A stretch of DNA of 62,820 nt from an uncultured Eggerthellaceae bacterium. GTDB taxonomy: Bacteria > Actinomycetota > Coriobacteriia > Coriobacteriales > Eggerthellaceae. The notes below the pieces were generated by a model. It did no database searches. It had not been told where the DNA came from and saw nothing but the letters and a program-made list of their open reading frames with translations. The position numbers were made by a program, and so were the translations under genes. The stretch covers positions 1-62,820 of the forward strand of contig CAJUSF010000022.1 of the NCBI GenBank assembly GCA_910588945.1, written 5' to 3'. Below, piece after piece: positions 44,668 through 54,866 of the stretch; position 1 is the stretch's first letter; every line of letters starts with the position of its first letter.

Positions 44668-46092
44668 CTACTCTTCGCCTGTCCAGCAATATGTGCAAAC
44701 ATTCTCAGGGTCGATACCGATCGCCTCAAGCATTCCAGGCAGCGACTGATATCCTAGCGAATCAAACCCAAGCTGTTCACAAATGGTCTTGAGCATGCAC
44801 TTTCCGCGCTCGGTGGAACTGTCAGCGTATTCGGCCAAATGCTCTTGCCCCTCATCACCCTCAAGCTCTTGCACAACGCGACGCGCGATCAAGTCCATCT
44901 CGGATTTGCTGGACGAGAAGCTCAGATACTTGCAGCTAAACATGATCGGCGGACAGGCGCTTCGCATGTGCACCTCATCCGCTCCACACTCGTAAAGGAA
45001 ATCCACTGTCTCACGAAGCTGCGTACCTCGCACGATCGAATCGTCCACGAAAAGCAGCTTCTTATCACGGATGAGCTCCGGAATGTGGATCTGCTTCATC
45101 TTCGCCACACGATTGCGAATCTCCTGATTGGTTGGCATGAATGAACGCGCCCACGTAGGAGTGTATTTGATGAACGGGCGCGCAAACGGAGTCGAGCATG
45201 CCTGCGAATAGCCTATCGCATGCGGAACGCCAGAATCAGGCACGCCTGCAACGTAGTCGACCTCGGGAACACCGCCCGCCGCCGCCTCATCACGAGCCAT
45301 TATCTCGCCGTTTTTATAGCGCATGCACTCGACGTTTACGCCCTCGTAATTCGAATTCGGGTATCCGTAATAGACCCAAAGAAAAGCGCAGATCTTCATC
45401 TTATTGCCTGCAGGGGCAAGCGTCTTGTAACCGCTAGAATCGATACGGACTATCTCGCCCGGTCCGAGCTCATATGCATCATCATAGCCGAGCTTATGAT
45501 AGGCAAACGACTCGAAAGACACGCAGAACCCGTCATCATCACAACCGATGAGAACAGGCAGACGCCCAAGCCCATCGCGAGCCGCAATGATATCGCCCGC
45601 CTCATCCATGATAAGCAGCGTCAGCGATCCGTCGATCTTCGACTGCGCGTATTTGATCCCGGAGACAAAATCATCCTTTTGATTGATGAGCGCCGCAACA
45701 AGCTCAGTGGAGTTCACCTTGCCCGAACTCATCGCCATGAACTGCTTCTCACCACGATCAAAAAACTCATCCACAAGCGCATCGGCGTTGTTAATGATGC
45801 CGACGGTGGTTATAGCGAACATCCCGAGGTGCGAACGAACAAGGAGCGGCTGCGGGTCTGTATCAGAGATACATCCGATGCCACTCATACCGTGAAACGA
45901 CTCAATATCCTTCTCGAACCTAGTGCGAAACGGCGTGTTCTCGATCGAATGAATCTCCTTTTGAAATCCATCTTCCCTATCGAGAAGCACCATTCCGGCC
46001 CTGCGCGTGCCGAGGTGCGAATGATAATCAACGCCGAAGAAAAGATCCAGAACAACGTCACGATTCGAAACCGCTCCGAAGAATCCGCCCAC
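44668..46092 (-). CDS. PurF-like phosphoribosyltransferase lacking the N-terminal cysteine
   Basis: 474 residues from a GTG with AAGGAG. The N-terminal Ntn/glutaminase-like domain (HLGTRRAGM near 28, SVGKVNSTEL-like near 122) is followed by a type I phosphoribosyltransferase domain with the PRPP motif LLFVDDSIVRGTQ near 345. True PurF starts MCGI with Cys as the glutamine nucleophile; here the start is MGGFFG, with no Cys near it. The C-terminus ends with a CTYCW motif. It may use ammonia, or be a paralogue with another role; a second, canonical PurF would be expected elsewhere. Confidence 0.85.
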   Translation of the reverse strand: MGGFFGAVSNRDVVLDLFFGVDYHSHLGTRRAGMVLLDREDGFQKEIHSIENTPFRTRFEKDIESFHGMSGIGCISDTDPQPLLVRSHLGMFAITTVGIINNADALVDEFFDRGEKQFMAMSSGKVNSTELVAALINQKDDFVSGIKYAQSKIDGSLTLLIMDEAGDIIAARDGLGRLPVLIGCDDDGFCVSFESFAYHKLGYDDAYELGPGEIVRIDSSGYKTLAPAGNKMKICAFLWVYYGYPNSNYEGVNVECMRYKNGEIMARDEAAAGGVPEVDYVAGVPDSGVPHAIGYSQACSTPFARPFIKYTPTWARSFMPTNQEIRNRVAKMKQIHIPELIRDKKLLFVDDSIVRGTQLRETVDFLYECGADEVHMRSACPPIMFSCKYLSFSSSKSEMDLIARRVVQELEGDEGQEHLAEYADSSTERGKCMLKTICEQLGFDSLGYQSLPGMLEAIGIDPENVCTYCWTGEE

Positions 46093-46129
46093 GAAATCTC
46101 CTTAGAACACTGAATTGCGCCTAGTAATG

Positions 46130-46160
46130 ACGAAGGCCTGCGGAATGTACGCAGGCCTTA
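46130..46160 (-). terminator. Hairpin between efp and the PurF-like gene
   Basis: AAGGCCTGCG and CGCAGGCCTT pair perfectly with a 7-base loop, just downstream of the efp stop in the direction of transcription. The T-run is weak, so it may be a partial terminator or processing site. Confidence 0.5.
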
Positions 46161-46171
46161 AGAGGTAGAAC

Positions 46172-46735
46172 TTACACGCGCTTGATGAACCTGCCGTCTC
46201 GAGTGTCCATCTGAAGCACATCACCGATCTCGATGAAGGTGGGAACCTGTACCTCGATACCCGTCTCAAGCGTAGCGGGCTTGGTAGTGCTGGTGGCGGT
46301 ATCACCCTTGAAGCCCGGCTCCGTATGGGTAACCTCAAGCTCGACGAACATCGGCGGCTCGATCGAGATAAGCTCATCCCCTGCATAGAGAAGAGATGCC
46401 TCGTCGTTCTCTTTGAGCCACTTGGCAGCATCGCCCACAGTGGATGCCGGGATCGCTAGCTGCTCATAGGTGTCGTTATCCATGAAATTGAAGTCAGCAC
46501 CGTCGTTGTAGAGGTACTGCATCTTCTTTGTCTCAAGGCGAACAGAGTCAAACTTTGTGCCAGAGTTGAAGGTGTAGTCGACCACACGGCCAGTCTTGAT
46601 GTCTTTCAGCTTGGTGCGCACAAACGCACCACCCTTGCCCGGCTTGACATGCTGGAACTCTACGATCGTGCACATCTTGCCATTGTTGACTATGCACATT
46701 CCATTACGGAAATCAGCTGTTGATACGGTTGCCAC
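46172..46735 (-). CDS. efp: Translation elongation factor P
   Basis: 187 residues starting at the GTG at 46735 (AAAGGAA site), which places the modifiable Lys at position 34 in VKPGKGGAF, as in other EF-P proteins. Domain I KOW-like and two OB-like domains follow; the ending GDVLQMDTRDGRFIKRV is typical. EF-P relieves ribosome stalling at proline runs. No modification enzyme is encoded nearby. A TATAAT lies at 46773-46768 (minus), about 33 bases before the start. Confidence 0.95.
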   Translation of the reverse strand: MATVSTADFRNGMCIVNNGKMCTIVEFQHVKPGKGGAFVRTKLKDIKTGRVVDYTFNSGTKFDSVRLETKKMQYLYNDGADFNFMDNDTYEQLAIPASTVGDAAKWLKENDEASLLYAGDELISIEPPMFVELEVTHTEPGFKGDTATSTTKPATLETGIEVQVPTFIEIGDVLQMDTRDGRFIKRV

Positions 46736-46767
46736 GAATATTCCTTTCATTCGATCCAAGTGTGGCT

Positions 46768-46773
46768 ATTATA
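46768..46773 (-). promoter_or_regulatory. -10 box upstream of efp
   Basis: TATAAT on the minus strand, correctly placed for the GTG start at 46735. A matching -35 was not found. Confidence 0.35.
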
Positions 46774-46994
46774 ACGCACGAAAAGGGGCTAGGTGGGCAT
46801 CATAGCCGCAAAGAGCGACAAGGCTCATCTTCGTCACCGATTAGGTGTATCATAGGTGTTTCCCAAAAAAAATTCAGAGCGAATAGAATAGTGGCGAAAC
46901 AACAGATGCACTAGCGCCCAAACGCCGATGCATCCTAGCCCTTCGAACGCTCAAGCAATAGCTCGAATAATAGCTCGAATAATAAGGACCGCCT

Positions 46995-49900
46995 TTGTTC
47001 AACAAGATGGACATATCTCAACTCTCGAACAAAAAATCGTTCGATCGCGGCTTGACCATGGCCAGATGCGCCGAGAATATCATCTCAAGAAAAGTCAGTC
47101 GTCTTGAGGATGCCTCTGAGATCTCCGGGAAGGTCAGAAGCGCTAGCGGGCTCAAAGAGTACTTCGATTCAGTGATCGTTGTGGACAGAGACATGGATCG
47201 CGTGATCGATTACGAGTGCAACTGTCCCGCCTCGGTCCGATTCAACACCATGTGCAAGCACTGCGTGGCACTCGGATTAACATTTCTTGCCGAGCCGAAA
47301 ACATTTAATGGATTTCAAGCCGACACCTCACCCAAGACAAGTAGGTCTCTTGCAGGTTTCATGCAGATCGAAACCGCGTCAAACGGCATGATCTCACAAG
47401 GCGGCAAAGTCCATATCGACGTGGAGCTGATCCACGATTTCGGGAATTGGAGCGCGCGATTTGACATAGGCGACTCGCAAGCCGGATACGTGATGCCAAG
47501 CCCCAAAGCATTCGCCCACGCGATGAAGCTCGGCACGTTTGTATCCTACGGCAAAAAGCTCGCCTTCACGCACACATTAGATGCATTTGACGAATCCTCG
47601 GCGCAGATAGCCAACATCATCACGCATGCGGTCGAGCTCCGCTCGGACATCGCTACTGGCCCCAAATCGTCATCCGCACGCACATCTTCTGTCAGCAACA
47701 CGCGCGAGATCGAACTCAACGAATTCGAGGTGGCCGACATCCTTGATGCGCTCGGAAGCGCCACATTCAAGTTCACCGACACCGCTCGATCGGCTAAGGT
47801 CTTCAACATGCATACGCTAGAAGAGGATCCAGACATCCCGCTTCGTATCATCGAGAACGAAGGCGAAGGCTTCAAGATCATGCGCGATCACGACTTCGCT
47901 ATCGCTTCTTCGGGCCGCTCCACCTATCTTTTCATGGACGATGTCGCCTATCGCTGCTCCAAAAAATTCTCAAAGGCCACACGCTTTTTGGAATCCGTAT
48001 ACCTCTCAAATGACGATGAGCTGATCCTGTCATATAAGGATGCACCGCTGTTTTGCGCAGCCACGCTTCCCGATCTATGCTCCGCTCTTGAAGTGAAAGC
48101 CCCCGCGAAGCTACAAAAGCTCATGCGCATCGATGGCAAGATCGCCTACTTCTTCGATCTGATCCGCGTGAACAAAAAGGAGATCATCACCGTTGAAGTA
48201 CATGTCGCTTACGGTGATTACGAATTCATGCTGGCAGATGGGAACAACGACGACATAGATATGATCTCCTACAGAGTGAATCGCGCAAGTGCTCTGACGG
48301 GCAACGACGAAGATGCGCGAAATCCAGAGGATCAGGGCTTTGCAGACGCGCACATCGGGGAATGGAAGACGCTCGGGCAAGCCGAAGAGGACGAGCTTAT
48401 GCCTGTTCGAAATGAGCGTTTGGAGCGATATGCGCTCGATGCGCTCAGCCCCATTTTCGACCATACGCTTAGGCTTGAGATCTCGGAAGAACAGCATGTC
48501 GGCGCGCTCCTATTCGGGGGTTTGGAGGCTTTGCGCGAGATCGGCGAGGTGTTCACAACATCTAACTTCGACAAGCTGCTGAACGCACCGTCTCCGAAGG
48601 TAAGCCTTGGATTGTCGATCGATGGCAACCTGCTCAATATGGATGTGTCGCCAAGCGATATCGACCGAGATGAGCTGGTGGCCGTACTCAAGAGCTACAG
48701 ACGCAAAAAGCGCTTCCATAGGCTTCGCAGCGGGGCCTACCTATCGCTTGCCGATATGGAGCTTGCGCACTTCTCGAGACTGGCCGAAGACCTTTCGCTC
48801 ACCGATGATGAGATTCTGAACAACACGATAAACCTGCCAGCATACAGGGCATTTCTTCTGGATCGTGAATACACCGACATCGTACGCGATGACACCTTCG
48901 AACAATACATCAGCTCATTCGATCAGGTGGATCAGTCCGCGTTCAAGGCTCCGGACAGTCTTGCAAAGCTTATGCGCCCCTACCAGCTCGAAGGATTCAA
49001 ATGGCTCTCAGCGCTCTCCGAGCTCGGATTCGGAGGCATTCTCGCCGATGAAATGGGTCTTGGCAAAACACTGCAGATCATAAGCCTGATCCTCTCCAAA
49101 TTCGAAAGCGGCGCACTCGATAGACCCGTACTGATCGTATGTCCCGCATCACTTGTTTACAACTGGGTAGAAGAGTTCACGCGATTCGCACCTGCCGTGA
49201 CAGTCGCACCTGTTGAAGGACTCAAGGTAGAGCGCTCACAAATTCGTCGCAAGAGCGATGTTAATGTGTTTATCGCCTCGTACGACATCGCGCGCATCGA
49301 TGTCGACGCTTTCAAGAAGATGGCGTTTTCCTATATCGTTCTCGACGAGGCGCAATACATCAAAAACCATGCAACAAAGACCGCGAAGGCCGTTAAATCG
49401 CTTGTGGGAGATCATCGCTTTGCGCTCACAGGCACGCCGATCGAGAACCGCCTATCTGAGATCTGGTCCATATTCGATTTCCTCATGCCGGGATTTCTAG
49501 GAAGCTACGCATATTTCATGCAGCGCTACGAGGTGGGAATACTTGGCGGCGATGAGGTGGTGGCCGATCGCTTGCAAAGCCTTGTCGAGCCATTTGTGCT
49601 GCGACGCCTTAAAGACAACGTTCTCACCGAACTTCCCGAAAAGATAGAAAGCGTCATACACGTGCCGCTTACAGGCGAGCAGGCTAAGCTGTACGCAGCA
49701 AGCGAACAGAACCTTCGTGAGACGCTCAACTCACAAAAGCGCGCGAACGCAAGCCGCATCCATAGGCGCGGGCTTGATGGCTCGACCGGCCCCAATAGGA
49801 CCATAGAAGTGCTCGCAGAGCTTACGCGTCTTCGGCAAATCGCTCTCGACCCATCGCTTGTATTCGAAGGATACAAAGCCGGTGCAGCCAAAGCGCCAGC

Positions 49901-50399
49901 GATCATGGAACTTGTAGAGCAAGCGATCGACGGCGGAGAAAGATGCCTCGTGTTTTCGCAGTTCACAAGCTATCTCGATATCCTGAAGCGCGAGCTTGCC
50001 AGGCGCGATATATCCTTTTTCGAAATAACAGGTGCTACCGCCAAGCGTGAGAGACTTCGTCTTGTGAATAAATTCAACAATGGTGACATTCCTGTGTTCC
50101 TCGTCTCGCTCAAAGCGGGAGGCACCGGACTGAATCTCACCGGCGCATCGGTAGTGATTCATGCTGACCCATGGTGGAACGCGGCAGCCATCAATCAAGC
50201 CACCGACCGCGCGCATCGCATCGGCCAGCAAAAAACGGTCAACGTATACAAAATCATCGCGAAAGATACGATTGAGGAGCGCATTGAGCTCTTACAAGAA
50301 AAGAAAACGCTACTTGCAGATTCGATCATCAAGCAGGCCGATGCAATATCTCTTGCGAACCTCACGAAAGACGAGCTAGAGTATCTGCTCAGCGACTGA
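46995..50399 (+). CDS. SWIM zinc-finger SNF2-family helicase
   Basis: 1134 residues from a TTG six bases after AAGGA. A SWIM finger (CNC ... CKHC near 75-95) is followed by a long variable region, then a Swi2/Snf2 ATPase: ADEMGLGKTLQII near 690, LDEAQYIKN near 790, TGTPIENRLSEIWSIFDFL near 820, and helicase C motifs (VFSQFTSYLDIL near 990, SLKAGGTGLNLTGA near 1035, DRAHRIGQ near 1080). Bacterial members of this layout are chromosomal and of uncertain role in transcription or DNA repair. It faces rnr tail-to-tail with 26 bases between. Confidence 0.92.
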   Translation: MFNKMDISQLSNKKSFDRGLTMARCAENIISRKVSRLEDASEISGKVRSASGLKEYFDSVIVVDRDMDRVIDYECNCPASVRFNTMCKHCVALGLTFLAEPKTFNGFQADTSPKTSRSLAGFMQIETASNGMISQGGKVHIDVELIHDFGNWSARFDIGDSQAGYVMPSPKAFAHAMKLGTFVSYGKKLAFTHTLDAFDESSAQIANIITHAVELRSDIATGPKSSSARTSSVSNTREIELNEFEVADILDALGSATFKFTDTARSAKVFNMHTLEEDPDIPLRIIENEGEGFKIMRDHDFAIASSGRSTYLFMDDVAYRCSKKFSKATRFLESVYLSNDDELILSYKDAPLFCAATLPDLCSALEVKAPAKLQKLMRIDGKIAYFFDLIRVNKKEIITVEVHVAYGDYEFMLADGNNDDIDMISYRVNRASALTGNDEDARNPEDQGFADAHIGEWKTLGQAEEDELMPVRNERLERYALDALSPIFDHTLRLEISEEQHVGALLFGGLEALREIGEVFTTSNFDKLLNAPSPKVSLGLSIDGNLLNMDVSPSDIDRDELVAVLKSYRRKKRFHRLRSGAYLSLADMELAHFSRLAEDLSLTDDEILNNTINLPAYRAFLLDREYTDIVRDDTFEQYISSFDQVDQSAFKAPDSLAKLMRPYQLEGFKWLSALSELGFGGILADEMGLGKTLQIISLILSKFESGALDRPVLIVCPASLVYNWVEEFTRFAPAVTVAPVEGLKVERSQIRRKSDVNVFIASYDIARIDVDAFKKMAFSYIVLDEAQYIKNHATKTAKAVKSLVGDHRFALTGTPIENRLSEIWSIFDFLMPGFLGSYAYFMQRYEVGILGGDEVVADRLQSLVEPFVLRRLKDNVLTELPEKIESVIHVPLTGEQAKLYAASEQNLRETLNSQKRANASRIHRRGLDGSTGPNRTIEVLAELTRLRQIALDPSLVFEGYKAGAAKAPAIMELVEQAIDGGERCLVFSQFTSYLDILKRELARRDISFFEITGATAKRERLRLVNKFNNGDIPVFLVSLKAGGTGLNLTGASVVIHADPWWNAAAINQATDRAHRIGQQKTVNVYKIIAKDTIEERIELLQEKKTLLADSIIKQADAISLANLTKDELEYLLSD

Positions 50400-50425
50400 G
50401 AGGGCTAGTGCGCAAAAGATTTCGA

Positions 50426-52600
50426 TTACGCGAGCACAAAATTCAAACGCGCACTTTGCATATCAGCTTCGACAAGCTTCACGTGTATGCTTTGTCCTAA
50501 GCGGAACGTCTTTTGCGTATCGCTTCCGCGCAGCACATAGCGCACCGGGTCAAAGATGAAATACTCATCCCCCAAACTACGAACAGGCACAAGCCCCTCC
50601 GCACAATTATCTAATCGAACATACAGCCCGTAGTTCGCCACACCGGATACAACCGCATCGAATGTCTGGCCGACGAACTGCTCCATATACTGGACGATCC
50701 TGACCTTCTGACTATCCTGTGAGGCCGCCTCGGCAATGCGCTCCATCTCAGATGAGTGCTCCGCAATCCATTTCAGGGAATTGACCTCTTGATCAAATTT
50801 CTCGGGCCGCTTCAACAGCTGAGCCTTCAACATCCTGTGAACCACAAGATCAGGATAACGCCTGATCGGACTGGTGAAATGACAATACGCCTTGAGCCCT
50901 AAACCATAGTGCCCAACGTTTTGCGGCAGATAGACCGCACGCATCATCGCACGGAGAAAGAGCATCGTTATCATCTCGAATTCGACGCGACCCTCGCATT
51001 CATCGAGAACATCTTGTATGGCATGCGGATTCCCGCACAAAACGCCGTCTGCGAGCGCCTTTTTGAACCAAGGAAACTCCTGAAGAACAGCAACCACTTC
51101 TGAAAGCGCATCTTGGGCAGGCTTTTCGTGATCGCGATATATGCAAGGCCAATGTCGCTCGAAAAGATGACTCGCCACCACCTCGTTTGCGAACACCATA
51201 GCCTCTTCAATGAGCTCGGTGGCATCGTTTTTCTCCCGCACGACTATGCCGGAAACGTTGCCATCATCATCAAGGAAAACCTTCGCCTCTTTCGTGGAGA
51301 ATTCGATTCCACCCTGCGACATCCGATAACGCTCGCGTGCCTTTGCAAGCTTTGATGCATGTTGAAGGCGTGAGATCAGATGGCGAAAGAGCTCAGGCGA
51401 AAATGATGCCTCATCAGTTTTTGTCGCTTCGCGCGCATTGAATGCATCCGCGTTTGCGATGTCGCCTTTGATCATCGAAAGCGCATCGTCATATGAAAGC
51501 CTAGCATCGGAGCGCATGATGGCCGGATAGATGTCATAGGCCACAAGCTCCGCAGAATCTGTAACATACATATCACACGTAAAGCAAAGCCTATCCTCAT
51601 CGGGACGAAGCGAACACAGATCGTTGGACAACTCTTCAGGCAGCATCGGTATCACGCGAGCAGCCAGATATACACTCGTAGCACGGCGTCTAGCATCCAG
51701 ATCTATCGAACTTGCCCAAGGCACATAATAGGAAACATCCGCTATATGCACACCGTAGCGCCATATGCGTTGCCCTTTCAACTTAGGACCAATATGCTCA
51801 ACATCGCAAAGCTCATGCCCGTCAAGGAAGATCGCTGCATTCGTCGAAGAGAATTCAACCCCGGCAATCGGCGCGAAATCCATTGCATCCACATCGATCT
51901 CGTCAAGCGATATGGCATCATCGAAATCCTTCGCGTCCGCAGGATCGATCGTAAAGACAAAACGTTGTCGGATGTCGCGGTAACCCTGTGCAAGCGCACC
52001 TGCAACATCAAGCGAAGAGCCGCGCGCCTCATCGAGGCTAGCCTTGGAGAACTCGGTTTCCAGAGCATGCTTTGCGATAATGCGCTCATCTGTCAGGGCC
52101 GATATCGACTCATCGCCAAGCACTTCCTCCACAATGCCTGTAGCAGATGTCTTGCGCGTGGGATATTCGGTTATTCGAACCTTCACGATAGCCCCGTCAG
52201 GCACATCCGGGGATTCTCGTCGAAGCGTAAAGATGTCATGCGTGATCCGCGTATCATCAGGCACAACTATGCCAAAAGGCCCTGCGACCTCGTACCTTCC
52301 AACAAGAGTGCTATGAGCGCGCTCCATTACGCGCACAACGCGCGCTTCCGCTCTTTGCGATGAGGCCTTGGTCGCAGACGAGGGTCCTTGACGGCGTTTC
52401 TTTGCGTTCTTCTTGTCCTTTGAGGAAATGCGCGCAATCTGCACAAGATCGCCGTCGAATGCACCGTTGGTCTTAGACGCAGGGACGAAGAACTCCCCTT
52501 CGGCAGTCTTGACAAATCCGAATCCTCGAGAGTTCCCCTCAAAGATTCCCTGTGGATCGGCGTGCTGCTTGCGCCTAGTCTTCGGTCTGCGGCCGGCCAT
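50426..52600 (-). CDS. rnr: Ribonuclease R
   Basis: 724 residues, ATG at 52600 with AAGGT. Domains: a basic N-terminus with a cold-shock-like segment (GFGFVKTAEGEFFVP), cold-shock domains to about 180, RNB exonuclease domain with DPADAKDFDDAISL near 220 and AYCHFTSPIRRYPDLVVHR near 590, and a C-terminal S1 domain. It degrades structured RNA and partners trans-translation; smpB and ssrA, often adjacent, are not seen here. Confidence 0.94.
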   Translation of the reverse strand: MAGRRPKTRRKQHADPQGIFEGNSRGFGFVKTAEGEFFVPASKTNGAFDGDLVQIARISSKDKKNAKKRRQGPSSATKASSQRAEARVVRVMERAHSTLVGRYEVAGPFGIVVPDDTRITHDIFTLRRESPDVPDGAIVKVRITEYPTRKTSATGIVEEVLGDESISALTDERIIAKHALETEFSKASLDEARGSSLDVAGALAQGYRDIRQRFVFTIDPADAKDFDDAISLDEIDVDAMDFAPIAGVEFSSTNAAIFLDGHELCDVEHIGPKLKGQRIWRYGVHIADVSYYVPWASSIDLDARRRATSVYLAARVIPMLPEELSNDLCSLRPDEDRLCFTCDMYVTDSAELVAYDIYPAIMRSDARLSYDDALSMIKGDIANADAFNAREATKTDEASFSPELFRHLISRLQHASKLAKARERYRMSQGGIEFSTKEAKVFLDDDGNVSGIVVREKNDATELIEEAMVFANEVVASHLFERHWPCIYRDHEKPAQDALSEVVAVLQEFPWFKKALADGVLCGNPHAIQDVLDECEGRVEFEMITMLFLRAMMRAVYLPQNVGHYGLGLKAYCHFTSPIRRYPDLVVHRMLKAQLLKRPEKFDQEVNSLKWIAEHSSEMERIAEAASQDSQKVRIVQYMEQFVGQTFDAVVSGVANYGLYVRLDNCAEGLVPVRSLGDEYFIFDPVRYVLRGSDTQKTFRLGQSIHVKLVEADMQSARLNFVLA

Positions 52601-52626
52601 CAATATACCTTGCCTGAAAGCGCGCT

Positions 52627-53925
52627 CTACTGCTCGCCTATGAGCGAACGGGCGACATCGTATGCAACTGATAGCTGGTTGTCGTTTTCAGGGTCTTGCG
52701 GATCGTCTGCAACGGCGATATCGGGGATAACCCCTACACCATTGATGGCATGCCCGAGCGGAGTCAGGTAATAGCCTGCCGTGTAGCGCACAGCACCTCC
52801 GAAAGTGAGCTCACGAACAACCTGGACGGAGCCTTTGCCCATCGTGGTCTGCCCGACGATGGCCGCACGCTGATTGTCCTTCATGGCAGCAGCAAGCACC
52901 TCGGTAGCCGCACACGTATACTCGTTCACAAGCACCACCATAGGAGCTGCAGAAATGGTCTCACCGCTGGCGTTTCTGGTAGTGGTGCCGTCTTTGGTCT
53001 CGATTCCAACAAGCACTCCGCTTTGGATGAAAAGGCTTGCAGTATCGAGAGCTTGGGTAAGATATCCACCCGGATTATCGCGAACGTCGAGCACGAAGGC
53101 TTGCGCACCTTGTGCGGTCAGGTCCTTCACAGCCTGCTCCACCAAATCAGAGGCGTTGCTCGTGATCTGTCGCAGGCGAATGTAGCCCACATTTTCGCTA
53201 AGCTCGTATGTGACGTTTTGCTCAGTATAGTTGTGACAAGATAGTGTGGTCGTGAACTCGGTGCCACGAGTGGCATCAAGGCTGATCGGGCGCATCCACG
53301 TGATGATGACGTTCGCGCCATCCTCTCTGGCAAGCGCACCGATTACTTCTATGGTAGACCATTTATGGCTGGAATCGCCGTCGATAGCCTCCACGAAATC
53401 ACCTTGCGTCACCCCGCGCGCCTGCGCCTCGGAGCCGTCAAGCACGTCGACCACATACGCACGCCCGTCATAGTCGCCAAACAAAACGCCTATTCCAGAG
53501 TAGGGTTTGTCGGCTGTTTCCTTGATATAGTTCTCATAATTCTCGGAATTAAAATACGTGGCATAAGGATCTTGCGTGGACTCCATCAAATTTGCGAGCA
53601 TGAGCTTCGTGGCATCCTGAAGCTCGATGTTGTCCATGCTGTATGTAGCAAGGATGTCCTCAACCTCGCCGATGCGCGCTGATAGTGCATCGTATGTGGT
53701 TTTCGCATTGGTGGAACTGGTGGATTGCTCAGAGCCCTCAGGCGTTTGGATGCCAAGCGTATGCATCAGCTGTAAGTTCGAACGCGCAGCGAATCCCACA
53801 ACGAATGCGATGACAACGGCGACGAACATCACCATCAAAAGCCCAATATGCTTGTTGCGGGCATGCATCCTCATAGAAGCCGAAAGCTTCTTGAGCATGG
53901 CAGTATTTTGCCGCTTGGTTCCCAA
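52627..53925 (-). CDS. S41 C-terminal processing peptidase homologue with altered catalytic serine
   Basis: 432 residues: an N-terminal membrane anchor (GLLMVMFVAVVIAFVVGFAA), a PDZ domain near 135-215, then the S41 protease domain. The Lys of the dyad is present in TTMGKGSVQ, but the Ser position, 25 residues before it (usually in a T-A-S-A-S-E context), reads T-C-A-A-T-E, giving Ala at the Ser site and a Cys one residue earlier. It follows ftsX by 26 bases, the common prfB-ftsEX-ctp order. The TTG at 53925 is a weakly supported start. Confidence 0.88.
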   Translation of the reverse strand: MGTKRQNTAMLKKLSASMRMHARNKHIGLLMVMFVAVVIAFVVGFAARSNLQLMHTLGIQTPEGSEQSTSSTNAKTTYDALSARIGEVEDILATYSMDNIELQDATKLMLANLMESTQDPYATYFNSENYENYIKETADKPYSGIGVLFGDYDGRAYVVDVLDGSEAQARGVTQGDFVEAIDGDSSHKWSTIEVIGALAREDGANVIITWMRPISLDATRGTEFTTTLSCHNYTEQNVTYELSENVGYIRLRQITSNASDLVEQAVKDLTAQGAQAFVLDVRDNPGGYLTQALDTASLFIQSGVLVGIETKDGTTTRNASGETISAAPMVVLVNEYTCAATEVLAAAMKDNQRAAIVGQTTMGKGSVQVVRELTFGGAVRYTAGYYLTPLGHAINGVGVIPDIAVADDPQDPENDNQLSVAYDVARSLIGEQ

Positions 53926-53951
53926 ACCACTACCGAATCGACGTGACTCTA

Positions 53952-54866
53952 CTAGACCTTAAGATAGCGGCGCATAGCGATCGCAGAACCAACAAGGCCG
54001 ATGACGAGTCCGGCGACGACCAAGATCACATAGATCCCGATATACACCAGATCCGGCACGGAGAAATCCAAGAAACGGATGGCGTTTTCAAGCTGTGGAA
54101 GCGCAAACATACGCAGCAGCTGAATGATGCCGACCGCAAGAAGCGATCCGATGAGTGCATGCAGCGCACCCTCCATAAGAAACGGCCCACGGATGAATCC
54201 GTTCGATGCACCTACAAGGCGCATGATCGCAATCTCCTTACGGCGTGCAAGGATAGCGAGACGGATCGTATTGTTGATGAACACGAGCGCGATGAAGATG
54301 AGCAGGATAATGAGGGCACCACCGATATAGCGTACGTAATTCGTTATCTGAAAAAGACGTTCAACCGTGCCTTGGCCGTACTTGATCGAGTCTGCAACAT
54401 CGTTAGGATCCTCGCAGATCTGCCCATAAGTAGCGTTCGTTTCGATAGCTTTTGCCACGCTTTCTACCGACTGCGGATCGGTAAGTTCGATATCGATCGA
54501 CGCAGGCAGTGGGTTTGTACCGTCAAGCTGCTCGATGATCTCGGGGTTCGAAGTCATCGAACTGCTGAAATTCTCAAGCGCTTGGTCCTTGGTGGTGAAA
54601 CCGACAGAGGCGACATCAGGCATGTCACGGATCTCGTTCATAACACGATCTATATCGGAATCGGGCGCCTCGTCGGAAACGTAAGCGGTAATAGACACTT
54701 CGCTTTCCACAGATGACATCAGGTTTTCAAGCATCGAGCCTGCCACCAAAAACACACCGATGATCAACAACGACAAGAAGATCGTGATGATCGAGCCCAG
54801 CGCTGTTGATAGGTTACGAGCGAACCCCTGAAGCGATTCCTTAAAGAAATAACCGATACTAGACAT
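53952..54866 (-). CDS. ftsX: Cell division protein FtsX
   Basis: 304 residues from the ATG at 54866, which overlaps the ftsE stop by 8 bases. One N-terminal membrane span (IITIFLSLLIIGVFLVAGSML), an extracellular domain of about 130 residues, then three spans (ALIILLIFIALVFINNTIRLAI and the last at the C-terminus). With FtsE it forms a complex that activates periplasmic coiled-coil peptidoglycan hydrolases; the coiled-coil protein at 10254-11402 is a possible partner. Confidence 0.95.
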   Translation of the reverse strand: MSSIGYFFKESLQGFARNLSTALGSIITIFLSLLIIGVFLVAGSMLENLMSSVESEVSITAYVSDEAPDSDIDRVMNEIRDMPDVASVGFTTKDQALENFSSSMTSNPEIIEQLDGTNPLPASIDIELTDPQSVESVAKAIETNATYGQICEDPNDVADSIKYGQGTVERLFQITNYVRYIGGALIILLIFIALVFINNTIRLAILARRKEIAIMRLVGASNGFIRGPFLMEGALHALIGSLLAVGIIQLLRMFALPQLENAIRFLDFSVPDLVYIGIYVILVVAGLVIGLVGSAIAMRRYLKV

